Numbered from the stretch's first letter, positions 8,231 to 17,987 are shown. The stretch is DNA of 64,000 bases from Flavobacterium nitrogenifigens (GCF_003254565.1 NZ_QJRI01000169.1:62001-126000); one strand, 5' to 3'. Translations and numbers: made by a program. Notes: generated from the sequence alone by a model not told the origin.

Positions 8231-9514
8231 TCATTGTCTAGTAAAAGGAGGTAATAACTGGCTTGAAACTTCTCCAAAACCAATTCTTACTTCGTTATTT
8301 TCACAGAAACCGCGAATAATTACAGTGTCATTATCTTCAATAAATTTACGTTCGCTTCCATCATTTAGCTTAAGCGGATTTTTTCCTCCCCAAGTTAATT
8401 CTAGCATAGAGCCAAAACTATCAGGAGTTGGACCAGAAATAGTTCCAGAACCCATCATGTCGCCAGAATTTACACGGCATCCGTTTGAGGTATGGTGTGT
8501 CAATTGCTGAGCCATTGACCAGTACATATACTTAAAGTTAGATCTTGAAATCACAGTTTCTTCTTGATCTTCAGGTTGTAAAGAAACTTCTAAATGAATA
8601 TCAAAAGCTTTTTTACCTTTTGTCTGTAAATATGGAAGAGGTGATGGATCTTGTTTAGGGCCTTTAGTTCTAAAAGGTTCCAAAGCATCCATAGTGACAA
8701 TCCAAGGCGAAATTGAAGTAGCGAAGTTTTTAGCTAAAAATGGCCCAAGAGGTACATATTCCCATTTCTGCATATCGCGCGCACTCCAGTCATTTAGTAA
8801 AACCATTCCGAAAATATAGTCTTCAGCTTCATAAGTTGAAATATTTTCGCCCATTACATTCACATCTGTCGTGATAAAAGCAGTTTCTAATTCGAAATCT
8901 ACTAAACGCGAAGCTCCAAAAACAGGCGTGTCATGACCAGCAGGCAAAGTTTGTCCCATTGGTCGGTGAACCGGAATTCCAGATGGCACAATTGTAGAAC
9001 TTCTTCCGTGATATCCAACTGGAATATGAAGCCAGTTTGGCAATAAAGCATTTTCTGGATCGCGGAACATTTTTCCTACGTTAGTAGCATGCTCTCTACT
9101 TGAATAAAAATCAGTATAATCACCAATTAAAACTGGCAATTGCATTTCTACGTCTTCGATCTTAAATATAACAATATCGCGATGTTTTGTTGAATCTCTT
9201 AACTGCGGATTGGTCTCGTCGAAAATCTCAGCGATGCGATTTCGAACCAAACGCCATGTTTTTTTTCCGTCAGAAATAAAATCATTTAGCGTATCCTGCA
9301 TAAACATATCATCGGTTAATTCTATTCCTTCAAAATAGTTTAATTGCTGCAAAGCCCCTAAATCTATGGCATAATCGCCAATTCTTGTTCCTACAGTAAC
9401 GACATTTTCTTTGGTAAGAAATACACCGAAAGGAATATTCTGAATAGGGAAGTCGCTATTTTGTGGCACTTCTAACCATGATTTTCTACTGGTATCGTTG
9501 GCGGTTATTGGCAT
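8231..9514 (-). CDS. fahA: Fumarylacetoacetase
   Basis: It splits fumarylacetoacetate into fumarate and acetoacetate, the last step of tyrosine/homogentisate breakdown. The N-terminal SH3-like FAH domain (to ~residue 120) is followed by the catalytic domain. The motif GDYTDFYSSREHATNVG supplies metal-binding Asp135 and catalytic His142; GYHGRSSTIVPSG, ELETAF and NDWSARDMQ are the further active-site motifs. Length 427 matches the two-domain enzyme. No other tyrosine-degradation gene is adjacent. Its promoter (9550-9580) abuts the divergent glyA promoter. Confidence 0.95.
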   Translation of the reverse strand: MPITANDTSRKSWLEVPQNSDFPIQNIPFGVFLTKENVVTVGTRIGDYAIDLGALQQLNYFEGIELTDDMFMQDTLNDFISDGKKTWRLVRNRIAEIFDETNPQLRDSTKHRDIVIFKIEDVEMQLPVLIGDYTDFYSSREHATNVGKMFRDPENALLPNWLHIPVGYHGRSSTIVPSGIPVHRPMGQTLPAGHDTPVFGASRLVDFELETAFITTDVNVMGENISTYEAEDYIFGMVLLNDWSARDMQKWEYVPLGPFLAKNFATSISPWIVTMDALEPFRTKGPKQDPSPLPYLQTKGKKAFDIHLEVSLQPEDQEETVISRSNFKYMYWSMAQQLTHHTSNGCRVNSGDMMGSGTISGPTPDSFGSMLELTWGGKNPLKLNDGSERKFIEDNDTVIIRGFCENNEVRIGFGEVSSQLLPPFTRQ

Positions 9515-9549
9515 GTCTAATGTTAATTGTTTGTTGAAAAATTACATGT

Positions 9550-9580
9550 CAAATATATCATAATCTAGCTGTTTGGCAAA
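9550..9580 (-). promoter_or_regulatory. fahA promoter with perfect spacing
   Basis: On the minus strand TTTG (9580-9577), 19 bp, then TATATTTG (9557-9550) give the exact Bacteroidota promoter geometry. The leader to the start codon is 35 nt. The -33 box lies in the small palindrome GTTTGGCAAAC shared with the divergent glyA promoter. Confidence 0.8.
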
Positions 9581-9590
9581 CGTTTTTTTG

Positions 9591-9598
9591 TATTTTTG
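9591..9598 (+). promoter_or_regulatory. glyA promoter -7 box
   Basis: TATTTTTG lies 25 nt before the chosen glyA ATG at 9624. The only upstream TTTG (9572-9575) is 15 bp away, so the -33 contact is imperfect. The box rules out the longer start at 9573, which would lie upstream of the promoter. Confidence 0.65.
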
Positions 9599-9623
9599 CG
9601 TGAAATTAACGAAAAACAAAAAA

Positions 9624-10898
9624 ATGCAACGCGACGAACAAATTTTTGATCTTATCCAAGAGGAGAAAGAAAGACAAATTCACGGATTAGAGCTTATTGC
9701 TTCAGAGAATTTTGTAAGTGATGAAGTAATGGCAGCAGCAGGGTCTGTTTTAACTAATAAATATGCAGAGGGGTACCCTGGCAAAAGATACTACGGAGGT
9801 TGCGAAGTAGTTGATGTTATTGAGCAGATTGCTATTGACAGAGCTAAAGAATTATTTGGAGCTGAATATGCAAACGTACAGCCTCACTCAGGTTCTCAGG
9901 CAAATACATCTGTTTACCATGCTTGTTTAAATCCTGGTGATACTATTTTAGGTTTCGATTTATCTCACGGAGGTCACTTAACTCACGGTTCTCCAGTAAA
10001 CTTCTCAGGACGTTTGTATCGTCCAGTATTCTACGGTGTAGATGCTGAAACTGGTCGTTTAGATTATGATAAAATTCAAGAAATTGCAACTAAAGAACAG
10101 CCAAAATTAATCATCGCTGGAGCTTCTGCTTATTCTCGTGACATGGATTTTGCTCGTTTCAGACAAATTGCTGACAGCGTAGGAGCAATCTTATTTGCTG
10201 ATATTTCTCACCCAGCTGGTCTTATTGCAAAAGGATTAATGAACGATCCAATTCCACATTGCCATATTGTTTCTACAACAACTCATAAAACATTAAGAGG
10301 ACCACGTGGAGGTCTTATTTTAATGGGGAAAGATTTCCCAAATCCACAAGGATTAACTACTCCAAAAGGAGAAATCAGAATGATGTCTTCATTATTAGAC
10401 TTAGCTGTTTTCCCAGGAAACCAAGGAGGGCCTTTAATGCACATTATCGCTGCTAAAGCGGTTGCTTTTGGAGAAGCATTAAAAGATGATTTCTTTACTT
10501 ATGCAATGCAATTAAAGAAAAATGCAAATGCAATGGCTGATGCTTTCGTAAAAAGAGGTTACAACATTATCTCTGGCGGAACTGATAACCACATGATGCT
10601 TATTGATTTAAGAAATAAAGGTATTTCTGGTAAAGAAGCTGAAAATGCATTAGTAAAAGCTGAAATTACAGTAAACAAAAACATGGTTCCTTTTGACGAT
10701 AAATCTCCATTTATCACTTCTGGAATCCGTGTTGGAACAGCTGCAATCACAACTCGTGGTTTAGTTGAAAAAGATATGGAAACTATTGTAGCGCTTATCG
10801 ATAAAGTTTTATCTAACCATACAGATGAAGCTGTTATAGAAGAAGTTGCTGAACAAGTAAACGATATGATGAGCGAAAGACCGATTTTTGCGTATTAA
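9624..10898 (+). CDS. glyA: Serine hydroxymethyltransferase
   Basis: This PLP enzyme interconverts serine plus tetrahydrofolate and glycine plus methylene-tetrahydrofolate, feeding one-carbon metabolism. The Schiff-base Lys222 lies in [14 protein letters not shown]; other family motifs are [26 protein letters not shown] and QPHSGSQAN. Length 424 from the ATG at 9624 is standard. A longer frame starting at 9573 adds 17 residues with no homology pattern and overlaps the promoter, so it is rejected. The gene is followed by a repeat-bearing spacer and miaE. Confidence 0.96.
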   Translation: MQRDEQIFDLIQEEKERQIHGLELIASENFVSDEVMAAAGSVLTNKYAEGYPGKRYYGGCEVVDVIEQIAIDRAKELFGAEYANVQPHSGSQANTSVYHACLNPGDTILGFDLSHGGHLTHGSPVNFSGRLYRPVFYGVDAETGRLDYDKIQEIATKEQPKLIIAGASAYSRDMDFARFRQIADSVGAILFADISHPAGLIAKGLMNDPIPHCHIVSTTTHKTLRGPRGGLILMGKDFPNPQGLTTPKGEIRMMSSLLDLAVFPGNQGGPLMHIIAAKAVAFGEALKDDFFTYAMQLKKNANAMADAFVKRGYNIISGGTDNHMMLIDLRNKGISGKEAENALVKAEITVNKNMVPFDDKSPFITSGIRVGTAAITTRGLVEKDMETIVALIDKVLSNHTDEAVIEEVAEQVNDMMSERPIFAY

Positions 10899-10903
10899 TT
10901 AGT

Positions 10904-11025
10904 TTAAAGTTTAAGGTTTCAAGTTTAAAGTTTTGTAATGCGTGAATAAGCGCATTATGAAACTTTAAACTTTTTTCGTTTAGAAATAAACTTGAAACCT
11001 GAAACAAAATAAACCTGAAACAAAT
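10904..11025. repeat. Degenerate inverted repeat of AAACTTTAAACTT words
   Basis: The glyA-miaE spacer is built from near-repeats of GTTTAAAGTTT, TTTCAAGTTTAAAG and their complements (AAACTTTAAACTT, AACTTGAAACC), which pair to form a long imperfect hairpin. It may act as a terminator or mRNA-end structure. Confidence 0.6.
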
Positions 11026-11033
11026 TAAAAGAC

Positions 11034-11627
11034 ATGGGCGTATTAAGATTACAATTGCCAACCGACCCAAGATGGGTAAATATTGTTGAGAAAAACATCG
11101 AAGAAATCTTAACAGATCACGCTTGGTGCGAGCAGAAAGCAGCAACAAATGCGATTACAATTATTACAAACAATCCAGAACATCAGGATTTAGTTCAAGA
11201 TTTATTGGCTTTAGTAAAAGAAGAAGTAGATCATTTTGAGCAAGTGCATAATATCATCATCAAAAGAGGACTAAAATTAGGACGCGAGCGCAAAGATGAA
11301 TATGTAAACGAACTATATCAATACATGAAAAGAAGCGGAGATGGAAGCCGTGTTTCTGGTCTTGTAGAAAGACTTCTTTTCTCGGCAATGATTGAAGCTA
11401 GAAGCTGCGAACGTTTTAAAGTGCTTTCAGAAAATATTCAAGACGAAGAATTGGCGGTTTTTTATAGAGAATTAATGGAAAGCGAAGCAGGACATTACAC
11501 CACTTTCATTACTTATGCTCGTAAATACGGAGTTGGAATTGATGTTGAAAAACGTTGGAGAGAATGGTTAGAATTTGAAGAATCTATCATTACCAATTAC
11601 GGAAAAAACGAAACTATTCACGGGTAG
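11034..11627 (+). CDS. miaE: tRNA-(ms2io6A)-hydroxylase
   Basis: This non-haem di-iron monooxygenase hydroxylates the isopentenyl group of ms2i6A37 in tRNAs that read U-starting codons. The ferritin-like four-helix bundle carries the iron ligands Glu33, the pair Glu64/His67 in EEVDHFEQ, Glu121 in IEARSCERF, and Glu151/His154 in ESEAGHY. Length 197 is typical. It depends on earlier modification by MiaA and MiaB, encoded elsewhere. It starts 135 bp after glyA and may be read from that promoter if the intervening hairpin is leaky. Confidence 0.93.
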   Translation: MGVLRLQLPTDPRWVNIVEKNIEEILTDHAWCEQKAATNAITIITNNPEHQDLVQDLLALVKEEVDHFEQVHNIIIKRGLKLGRERKDEYVNELYQYMKRSGDGSRVSGLVERLLFSAMIEARSCERFKVLSENIQDEELAVFYRELMESEAGHYTTFITYARKYGVGIDVEKRWREWLEFEESIITNYGKNETIHG

Positions 11628-11816
11628 CTTTTTTAGTGTTCAGTTGCGACCGCAGTTTTTGATTTTTTTCTTTGTAAAACTTTGTGAATCTTTGTGAAAT
11701 TCTAAAAAAAATCCGTTTTAATCAGCGTTTTCGCGATAGCGAATCAGTTTAATCCGCGTTACAATTTATGCGTTTAGATTTAATCTAAAATCTACAATCT
11801 AAATTCTAAAATTCCT

Positions 11817-11824
11817 TACATTTG
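11817..11824 (+). promoter_or_regulatory. guaC promoter -7 box
   Basis: TACATTTG matches TAnnTTTG and lies 22 nt before the ATG at 11847. No -33 TTTG is seen at the expected spacing. Confidence 0.6.
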
Positions 11825-11846
11825 AGAGTAACCAAAATCTCGAACT

Positions 11847-12887
11847 ATGAGAATAGAAATGGACCTAAAATTAGGCTTTAAAGACGTAATGTTTAGACCT
11901 AAAAGATCAACGCTCAAAAGCAGATCTGAAGTTTCCTTAGAACAAAATTTCAAGTTTTTACACAGTACTGCAAATTGGACAGGAATCCCGATTATGGCCG
12001 CTAATATGGATACTGTGGGAACTTTTGAAACAGCAAAGGTTTTGGCAAAAGAAAAGCTTTTTACAGCTATTCATAAACATTACACTTTAGAAGAGTGGAA
12101 TAATTTCTTAAAAAATGTAGCTCCAGATTTCTATGATTATATTGCCGTAAGTACAGGAACTGGAAAGGAAGATTTTGACAAAATTGAAAAAGTAATAACT
12201 GCAAACCCGTCATTGAAATTTATCTGTATTGATGTTGCCAACGGTTACTCTGAGCATTTTGTGCAGTTTTTAAAGAAAACCCGAAAACAATATCCTGATA
12301 AAATCATTATTGCAGGAAACGTGGTTACAGGAGAAATGACTGAAGAACTTTTGTTAGCAGGAGCTGATATTGTAAAAGTCGGAATTGGACCTGGTTCTGT
12401 ATGTACAACTCGAGTAAAAACTGGCGTAGGTTATCCGCAATTATCGGCTATTATCGAATGTGCGGATGCAGCTCACGGTTTAGGCGGGCATATTATAAGC
12501 GATGGCGGTTGTACAACTCCAGGTGATGTAGCAAAAGCTTTTGGCGCTGGAGCCGATTTTGTAATGTTGGGAGGAATGCTCGCAGGACATACAGAAAGCG
12601 GCGGTGAATTAATCGAAGTAAAAGGCGAAAAATTCAAACAATTTTACGGGATGAGTTCAAAAACTGCAATGGACAAACATTCTGGAGGCGTTGCAGAATA
12701 CAGAGCAAGTGAAGGAAAAACAGTTCAAGTCCCGTTTAAAGGAGATGTGATTCACACTGTTTTAGATATTTTAGGCGGAATTAGAAGCACTTGCACTTAT
12801 GTTGGCGCTTCAAGATTAAAAGAATTGACTAAACGAACAACTTTCATCCGCGTAAGCGAGCAGGAAAATCAAATTTTTACAAAATAA
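11847..12887 (+). CDS. guaC: GMP reductase
   Basis: It reduces GMP to IMP with NADPH, returning guanine nucleotides to the adenine branch. The (beta/alpha)8 barrel carries the catalytic Cys186 in [11 protein letters not shown], the IMP-binding [11 protein letters not shown] and [16 protein letters not shown], and the mobile-flap [12 protein letters not shown]. There is no CBS insertion, which separates it from IMP dehydrogenase (GuaB). Length 346 is normal. A second in-frame ATG at 11859 is also possible. An acetyltransferase gene follows after 20 bp, probably in the same transcript. Confidence 0.94.
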   Translation: MRIEMDLKLGFKDVMFRPKRSTLKSRSEVSLEQNFKFLHSTANWTGIPIMAANMDTVGTFETAKVLAKEKLFTAIHKHYTLEEWNNFLKNVAPDFYDYIAVSTGTGKEDFDKIEKVITANPSLKFICIDVANGYSEHFVQFLKKTRKQYPDKIIIAGNVVTGEMTEELLLAGADIVKVGIGPGSVCTTRVKTGVGYPQLSAIIECADAAHGLGGHIISDGGCTTPGDVAKAFGAGADFVMLGGMLAGHTESGGELIEVKGEKFKQFYGMSSKTAMDKHSGGVAEYRASEGKTVQVPFKGDVIHTVLDILGGIRSTCTYVGASRLKELTKRTTFIRVSEQENQIFTK

Positions 12888-12907
12888 AATACACTTCAAA
12901 ATACATC

Positions 12908-13405
12908 ATGATTAGCATTTCAGAAGCAGGGTTAGGTGATATCACTACAATTCAGAAAATTACAAACATCACTTGGCCGATTACCTACGGTGAAATTTTA
13001 TCTCAATCGCAGTTAGACTATATGTTAGGCTTGTTTTATTCTAATGAGGCTCTGGCAAAGCAAATTGAGAATAAAGAGCAATTATTCTATCTTATTCTAG
13101 ATTCAGAATCTACAATCGGCTTTATCGGAATTGAGCATCATTATAAAAATGAAGCCATTACGAAAATTCATAAAATCTACTTGTTGCCAGAAACACAAGG
13201 AAAGGGATATGGAAAAAAAGTGTTTGATTTTATAGAAAGACTGGCTTTAGAAAACAATTCAAAACAATTATCATTGAACGTAAATCGATTTAATTCAGCA
13301 TTAGATTTTTATAAAAAAATAGGTTTTGAAATTAAAGAAACCGTTGATATAGAAATTGGAAATGGGTATTTGATGGAGGATTATGTGATGGGGAAGGAAA
13401 TCTAA
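12908..13405 (+). CDS. GNAT-family N-acetyltransferase
   Basis: The protein transfers an acetyl group from acetyl-CoA to an unknown amine. The acetyl-CoA pyrophosphate loop is in ETQGKGYGKKVFDFIE, preceded by the strand IHKIYLLP. A late SLNVNRFNSALDFYKKIGFE motif is typical of the C-terminal half of the GNAT fold. Length 165 equals one complete domain. It follows guaC by 20 bp and is probably co-transcribed; no metabolic link to GMP is evident. Confidence 0.88.
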   Translation: MISISEAGLGDITTIQKITNITWPITYGEILSQSQLDYMLGLFYSNEALAKQIENKEQLFYLILDSESTIGFIGIEHHYKNEAITKIHKIYLLPETQGKGYGKKVFDFIERLALENNSKQLSLNVNRFNSALDFYKKIGFEIKETVDIEIGNGYLMEDYVMGKEI

Positions 13406-13414
13406 AACAGCATT

Positions 13415-13517
13415 TTTGTCATCCTGAGGAACGAAGGATCACACTCGGGATTCGACAAAGATTGGCGATATACTTTACGAAATATTAGTGTGATCCTTCG
13501 TTCCTCAGGATGACAAA
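13415..13517. repeat. Perfect 31-bp inverted repeat at convergent gene ends
   Basis: Arms 13415-13445 and 13487-13517 are exact reverse complements over 31 bp (core ATCCTGAGGAACGAAGGATC) around a 41-bp spacer. It fills the junction between the acetyltransferase gene and the pentapeptide gene. It looks like a dispersed MITE-like or palindromic element and could also end transcription from both sides. Confidence 0.85.
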
Positions 13518-13536
13518 CTGTGAGTTTTTTGTTTGA

Positions 13537-14115
13537 TTAACTCACAACAATATCATGCATAAACAATAAGCCTTTCACTTCCTTCAAAGAAAAAACAGCT
13601 TTCTTCAGTTTAGTTTTAGAAGGATCGATTGTATAATTATAACTCGTTTTAAAATCGGCTTTATTAGCAATAGCTTTATTGAATTCTGAACGATATAAGT
13701 CGCAATTATCGAAAATTACGCTTGTTAAATCTGCGGCCATAAAATCTACTGCAATCAAACTGCAATTGGTAAACGGAGTTCCTTTTAGTTTTAAAGTATA
13801 AAACTTAGAAAAATCAAGGATGCAATCATTAAAATGAACTTCAAAAATTAGTTTATCGCACATAGCAAAATTTACTTCTTTAATTTCGCATCGATTAAAA
13901 GTAACGGTTCTCAATGCCACATAATTGATTTTTGCTTCGCTGAAAATACAGTCATTAAAAACACAATCAATAAAAGTAACGGCTAGAAAAGTGCAGGCAG
14001 AAAAATTACAATTGTTAAAAACGCAAGATTCAAAGTCCTTAAAATTCAGATCATCTTTAGCGTAAACAATTGTATTGTACTCTTTATCAAGAAAATATTC
14101 GCTTTCTTTTTTCAA
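13537..14115 (-). CDS. Pentapeptide-repeat protein
   Basis: Almost the whole 192-residue chain follows the five-residue A(D/N)LXX-type periodicity with Phe or Leu at the centre (for example CVFNNCNFSACTF, VIFDNCDLYRSEF). It should fold into a right-handed quadrilateral beta-helix. Members of this class include DNA mimics that protect gyrase (Qnr, MfpA), but the repeats alone do not show that role. Cys is unusually frequent at repeat corner positions. There is no signal peptide. It is divergent from aspA. Confidence 0.9.
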   Translation of the reverse strand: MKKESEYFLDKEYNTIVYAKDDLNFKDFESCVFNNCNFSACTFLAVTFIDCVFNDCIFSEAKINYVALRTVTFNRCEIKEVNFAMCDKLIFEVHFNDCILDFSKFYTLKLKGTPFTNCSLIAVDFMAADLTSVIFDNCDLYRSEFNKAIANKADFKTSYNYTIDPSKTKLKKAVFSLKEVKGLLFMHDIVVS

Positions 14116-14272
14116 CCTTTTTTTATAATTATTTGAAGGTGAAAAGGTAATAATTTACGATAAAATAATGGGAACAAATTATAAATGATTTTGATTTCAT
14201 TCACATTTTTAATGCATAAAATGCTGTAGCTTTACACTTATTTTTTAAGTCAAAACATATTAATTTTATTAT

Positions 14273-15682
14273 ATGGAACCAACAAGAAAAGAACATGATT
14301 TTCTGGGAGAATTAGAAATTCCTAATCATTTATACTACGGAATCCAGACTTTTAGAGCGGTAGAAAACTTTAATATCACAGGAATTCCGATTTCAAAAGA
14401 ACCTTTATTTATCAAAGCTTTAGGATATGTAAAAAAGGCGGCGGCTTTAGCTAATAAAGACTGCGGCGCAATTGATTCTAAAATCGCCGAAGCAATCTGT
14501 TACGGAAGTGATCAGGTTATTGCTGGTAAATTTGATCAGGAGTTTGTGAGCGATTTAATTCAAGGTGGAGCGGGAACTTCTGTAAACATGAATGCAAACG
14601 AAGTTATTGCTAATATTGGTTTGGAATATTTAGGTCATAAAAAAGGCGAATACAATTTTCTTCATCCAAACAATCACGTAAACTGTTCTCAGTCAACAAA
14701 CGATGCTTATCCATCGGCTTTTAGAATTGCTTTGTATTTGAAAATGGAAAGCTTTATTAAAACTTTTGCTGGTTTAGAAGTCGCTTTTGCTAAAAAAGGA
14801 GAGGAGTTCAAAGAAGTCCTGAAAATGGGAAGAACGCAATTGCAAGACGCGGTTCCAATGACTTTGGGACAGGAATTTAAAGCTTATGCCACAACAATTG
14901 GAGAAGATATTCAACGTTTAAAAAATGCTCAGGAATTGCTGTTAGAAATCAATATGGGAGCAACAGCCATTGGAACAAAAGTAAATGCTCCAGAAGGATA
15001 TCCGGAAATTTGTGTAAAATATCTAGCAGATGAGGTTGGAATTCCGCTAACGCTTTCACCAGATTTAATCGAGGCAACGGTTGATACAGGAGCTTATGTC
15101 CAGATTATGGGAACTTTAAAACGTTCTGCGGTTAAGATTTCTAAAATCTGTAATGATTTACGTTTATTAAGTTCTGGACCAAGAACAGGTTTTAATGAAA
15201 TCAATCTTCCGGCGCGTCAGCCTGGTTCATCTATTATGCCAGGGAAAGTAAATCCGGTAATTCCGGAAGTGGTAAATCAGACCTGCTTTTATGTGATTGG
15301 TCAGGATTTAACGGTTACAATGGCTGCAGAAGCTGGACAATTGCAATTGAATGTAATGGAACCTGTTATTGCTTTTGCTATGTTTACTTCATTGGATTAT
15401 CTTTCAAATGCTATTCAGACTTTAATCGATAAATGTATTAACGGAATCACGGCAAATGTGGATCACTGTTATAATATGGTCATGAACAGCATCGGAATTG
15501 TAACGCAATTGAATCCAATTTTAGGATATGAAGAAAGTGCGAGTATAGCAGGCGAGGCTTTAAAAACAGGTAAAAGCGTCCATCAGATTGCAGTTTTAGA
15601 AAGAAAATTAATTACTCAGGAAAAGTGGGACGAAATTTATTCTTTAGAAAACTTAATTCACCCAAAGTTTATAACGAAGTAA
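14273..15682 (+). CDS. aspA: Aspartate ammonia-lyase
   Basis: It deaminates aspartate to fumarate and ammonia. The fumarase/aspartase signature GSSIMPGKVN occupies residues 318-327 with the catalytic Ser in the mobile loop; the other conserved regions are GGAGTSVNMNANEVIAN and SQSTNDAYPSAFR. The GTSVNMNANE sequence favours aspartase over fumarase (which usually reads GSGTQSNMN). Length 469 is typical of the homotetrameric enzyme. It is monocistronic, with a strong terminator at 15701-15732. Confidence 0.94.
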   Translation: MEPTRKEHDFLGELEIPNHLYYGIQTFRAVENFNITGIPISKEPLFIKALGYVKKAAALANKDCGAIDSKIAEAICYGSDQVIAGKFDQEFVSDLIQGGAGTSVNMNANEVIANIGLEYLGHKKGEYNFLHPNNHVNCSQSTNDAYPSAFRIALYLKMESFIKTFAGLEVAFAKKGEEFKEVLKMGRTQLQDAVPMTLGQEFKAYATTIGEDIQRLKNAQELLLEINMGATAIGTKVNAPEGYPEICVKYLADEVGIPLTLSPDLIEATVDTGAYVQIMGTLKRSAVKISKICNDLRLLSSGPRTGFNEINLPARQPGSSIMPGKVNPVIPEVVNQTCFYVIGQDLTVTMAAEAGQLQLNVMEPVIAFAMFTSLDYLSNAIQTLIDKCINGITANVDHCYNMVMNSIGIVTQLNPILGYEESASIAGEALKTGKSVHQIAVLERKLITQEKWDEIYSLENLIHPKFITK

Positions 15683-15700
15683 CATTTGGATAATATATCA

Positions 15701-15732
15701 AAGCCGTCAAATATTTTTTGACGGCTTTTTTT
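15701..15732 (+). terminator. Terminator after aspA
   Basis: The stem AAGCCGTCAA/TTGACGGCTT with a seven-base AT loop leads into a T run. Confidence 0.9.
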
Positions 15733-15837
15733 GTTAAAATATTTTAAACTTATTCGGTTTTAATGTTTAACATGTTGAAAATAAGACTTATATTTACAAT
15801 GAGATTGTAATCTTATTTCTAAAACCAAACGTTGTAA

Positions 15838-17124
15838 ATGGTGATTTTTTTTGAAAATAAAGCCGTTCAGTACAAGTATAAAATCTTAGGATTATTACTC
15901 TTTATTTCCTTTAATTTATTTGCTCAAGAAGAGAATCAAAATCCCGAAAATCAAAATCCAAAAATTTGCCCTCCTAAAACAATATTAGAAATCTTCAAAA
16001 AAAAGGATTCTGTTTATGTTGTTAAACCCATAAAAAATAGCTTTTTCTTGATTATTCCCGCGATAGGTTCCCAGCCAGCAACAGGTTTCTTTTATGGTGC
16101 TGTGGCGCAATATACTTTTAAAGGAAAAGAAGCAGCCGATAAATATTCAATAGCAAATGTTGGAATAACGTATACCACAAAAAAACAATGGCTGGTAAAT
16201 GTCAAGAATAATATTTTGCTCAAAAACAACAAGATATTCTTGAGTGGAGATTACCGCTTGTATATTTTTTCGCAACCCAATTATGGTTTAGGAACAAATA
16301 TTATTCCGCCTCGTCGTGAACAAGATGCAGGTTTCAGCATTGATTCTATTGCTGAACCAATGGATTACAATTACTTTAAATTTCATCAGTCGGTTTCCTT
16401 TCAAGTTCGCCCAAATTTTTATGTTGGAGGAGGTCTAAATATCGATTGGTATTCGAGTATTGTCGATAAAGAACTTGATGTTGCAAATGGAAAACTTACT
16501 TATCATTATAATTATAATCAAAAATATGGATTCGATGAATCAGAATATTTTTTAAACGGTGTGAGTCTTAATTTGGTTTATGATTCTAGAGATAATCAAG
16601 TAAATGCAACACATGGATGGTTTGCAAATATAAATTACCGTTTTAACCCAGAAATATTTGACAATCAGGAAGTAAGTAATGTTTTGTATGCCGAATACCG
16701 AAATTTTATTCCAGTTTCGCAAAAAGATAAACGATACATTTTAGCACTTTGGACTTACGGACAGTTTGTGACCAAAGGAAAAGTTCCGTATTTGAATTTA
16801 CCTGCAATTGGCTGGGATCAGCGCAGTCGAAGCGGAGAAGGATATACGCAGGGATTATTTAGAGGTACAAATTTGGTTTATTTGGCAAGCGAATTTAGAT
16901 TTCCAATAACCTGCAATCAGATGCTGAGTGGTACCGTTTTTACAAATTTTGTAACCACAAGCAATCCAGATACTAATACCAAGCTTTTTGAATATGTACA
17001 GCCAGCCTTTGGTTTCGGCCTTCGTGTTTTAATCGATAAAGCAACAAGAACCAATCTTATTGCAGATTATGCTTGGGGTAATAATTCTAAAGGATTTTAT
17101 TTGAATGCTGGAGAGACTTTTTAA
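15838..17124 (+). CDS. BamA/Omp85-type outer membrane beta-barrel protein
   Basis: A signal peptide with hydrophobic core ILGLLLFISFNLFAQ follows a short basic leader. The 428-residue protein lacks obvious POTRA domains and is mostly barrel. Omp85-barrel features are visible: VSLNLVYDSRDNQVNATHGWF (the NP-x-G-like surface-antigen D15 motif) and the late DQRSRSGEGYTQGLFRGTNLVY segment, like the VRGY/F region. It probably belongs to the POTRA-less 'BamA/TamA family' group common in Bacteroidota. Function is unknown, possibly lipid or patatin-type export. The start may be a few codons further in. Confidence 0.8.
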   Translation: MVIFFENKAVQYKYKILGLLLFISFNLFAQEENQNPENQNPKICPPKTILEIFKKKDSVYVVKPIKNSFFLIIPAIGSQPATGFFYGAVAQYTFKGKEAADKYSIANVGITYTTKKQWLVNVKNNILLKNNKIFLSGDYRLYIFSQPNYGLGTNIIPPRREQDAGFSIDSIAEPMDYNYFKFHQSVSFQVRPNFYVGGGLNIDWYSSIVDKELDVANGKLTYHYNYNQKYGFDESEYFLNGVSLNLVYDSRDNQVNATHGWFANINYRFNPEIFDNQEVSNVLYAEYRNFIPVSQKDKRYILALWTYGQFVTKGKVPYLNLPAIGWDQRSRSGEGYTQGLFRGTNLVYLASEFRFPITCNQMLSGTVFTNFVTTSNPDTNTKLFEYVQPAFGFGLRVLIDKATRTNLIADYAWGNNSKGFYLNAGETF

Positions 17125-17251
17125 TTTGTAAGTTTTTGTTTTTTAAATAGTTGGTTTTCTGTTTTTAAGTTTTTTCTTTCTAAAGTAGTCCGTTTATAAA
17201 AAGGAAAAGAGTAAATTTGATAATCCATTTAACAATCAAAAACCAAAGTTT

Positions 17252-17869
17252 ATGAAAAAGTACAGTTTATTATTAGTAGTATTTCTGTCGGTGATAGGAA
17301 TGCGGGCTCAGGACGCGAGGTCATTTTCGCTAAATTTATATGGAGGTTATAATTTTTCTGATAATCTTGATTATGATGGCTACACTGCAACAGTTGAAGA
17401 TAGCTTTCAGTGCGGAGCAGGATTCGAGTATTTCTTCACAACAAACAACTCGGTAGAACTAAAGTATTTAAGAGCAGATACGAAAATGCCATTTTATGGT
17501 CCGCTTGGAAATCAACTTAATGCTGGTGATGACAAGGGAGCATTAAATTACATTCTTTTAGGTTACACTTATTATTTTGATACAGGATCTAATCTTTTGC
17601 CTTATTTAGGTGCCGGAGCTGGGGTAGGAATTATTGAGACGCCACAGAGTGGTAATGGAACTTATTTTGCATGGGACATAAAGGGAGGTGTAAAAATCAA
17701 AACAGCTTCTACGGTTTCGGTAAATATTAACGCTTATCTTGAGTCAATGTCTGCTGCTGTTGGGAATAGTTATTATTGGACATATTGGGGTCCTGTAGGA
17801 GTTGAAGACTACGTTTCTACATTTCAGTTTGGTCTAGGTGCAACATTGAGTTTTAATTTCAAAAATTAA
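17252..17869 (+). CDS. Small outer-membrane beta-barrel protein (OmpW/PorT-like)
   Basis: Residues 1-19 form a signal peptide (cleavage after MRAQ). The mature part alternates hydrophobic residues in eight or so strands (NLYGGYNFSDNLDYDG, LPYLGAGAGVGIIE, FQFGLGATLSFNFKN) and ends in an aromatic residue near the C-terminus, as outer-membrane barrels do. Length 205 fits an 8-stranded outer-membrane beta-barrel protein. No specific substrate can be read. It is followed by a terminator, then the two-component system, which might respond to envelope changes. Confidence 0.85.
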   Translation: MKKYSLLLVVFLSVIGMRAQDARSFSLNLYGGYNFSDNLDYDGYTATVEDSFQCGAGFEYFFTTNNSVELKYLRADTKMPFYGPLGNQLNAGDDKGALNYILLGYTYYFDTGSNLLPYLGAGAGVGIIETPQSGNGTYFAWDIKGGVKIKTASTVSVNINAYLESMSAAVGNSYYWTYWGPVGVEDYVSTFQFGLGATLSFNFKN

Positions 17870-17900
17870 AAAATAAAAGTTTAACTCTAAAATAATATTA

Positions 17901-17927
17901 AAAGCAGACGATACGGTCTGCTTTTTT
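17901..17927 (+). terminator. Terminator after the barrel gene
   Basis: The stem AAAGCAGAC/GTCTGCTTT with a six-base loop is followed by a T-rich stretch. Confidence 0.85.
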
Positions 17928-17987
17928 TATGTTCACAATAAAATCATAATTTGTAAAGTTGTTTAAAATTATTTTAAATAGTATTCT

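Noticed and set aside
9573-9623. Longer N-terminus for glyA
   Set aside because: The 17 extra residues lack family similarity and the codons lie upstream of the glyA -7 box at 9591-9598.
13537-14115. Quinolone-resistance (Qnr) call for the pentapeptide protein
   Set aside because: Pentapeptide periodicity alone does not show gyrase protection, and no Qnr-specific loop is recognisable.
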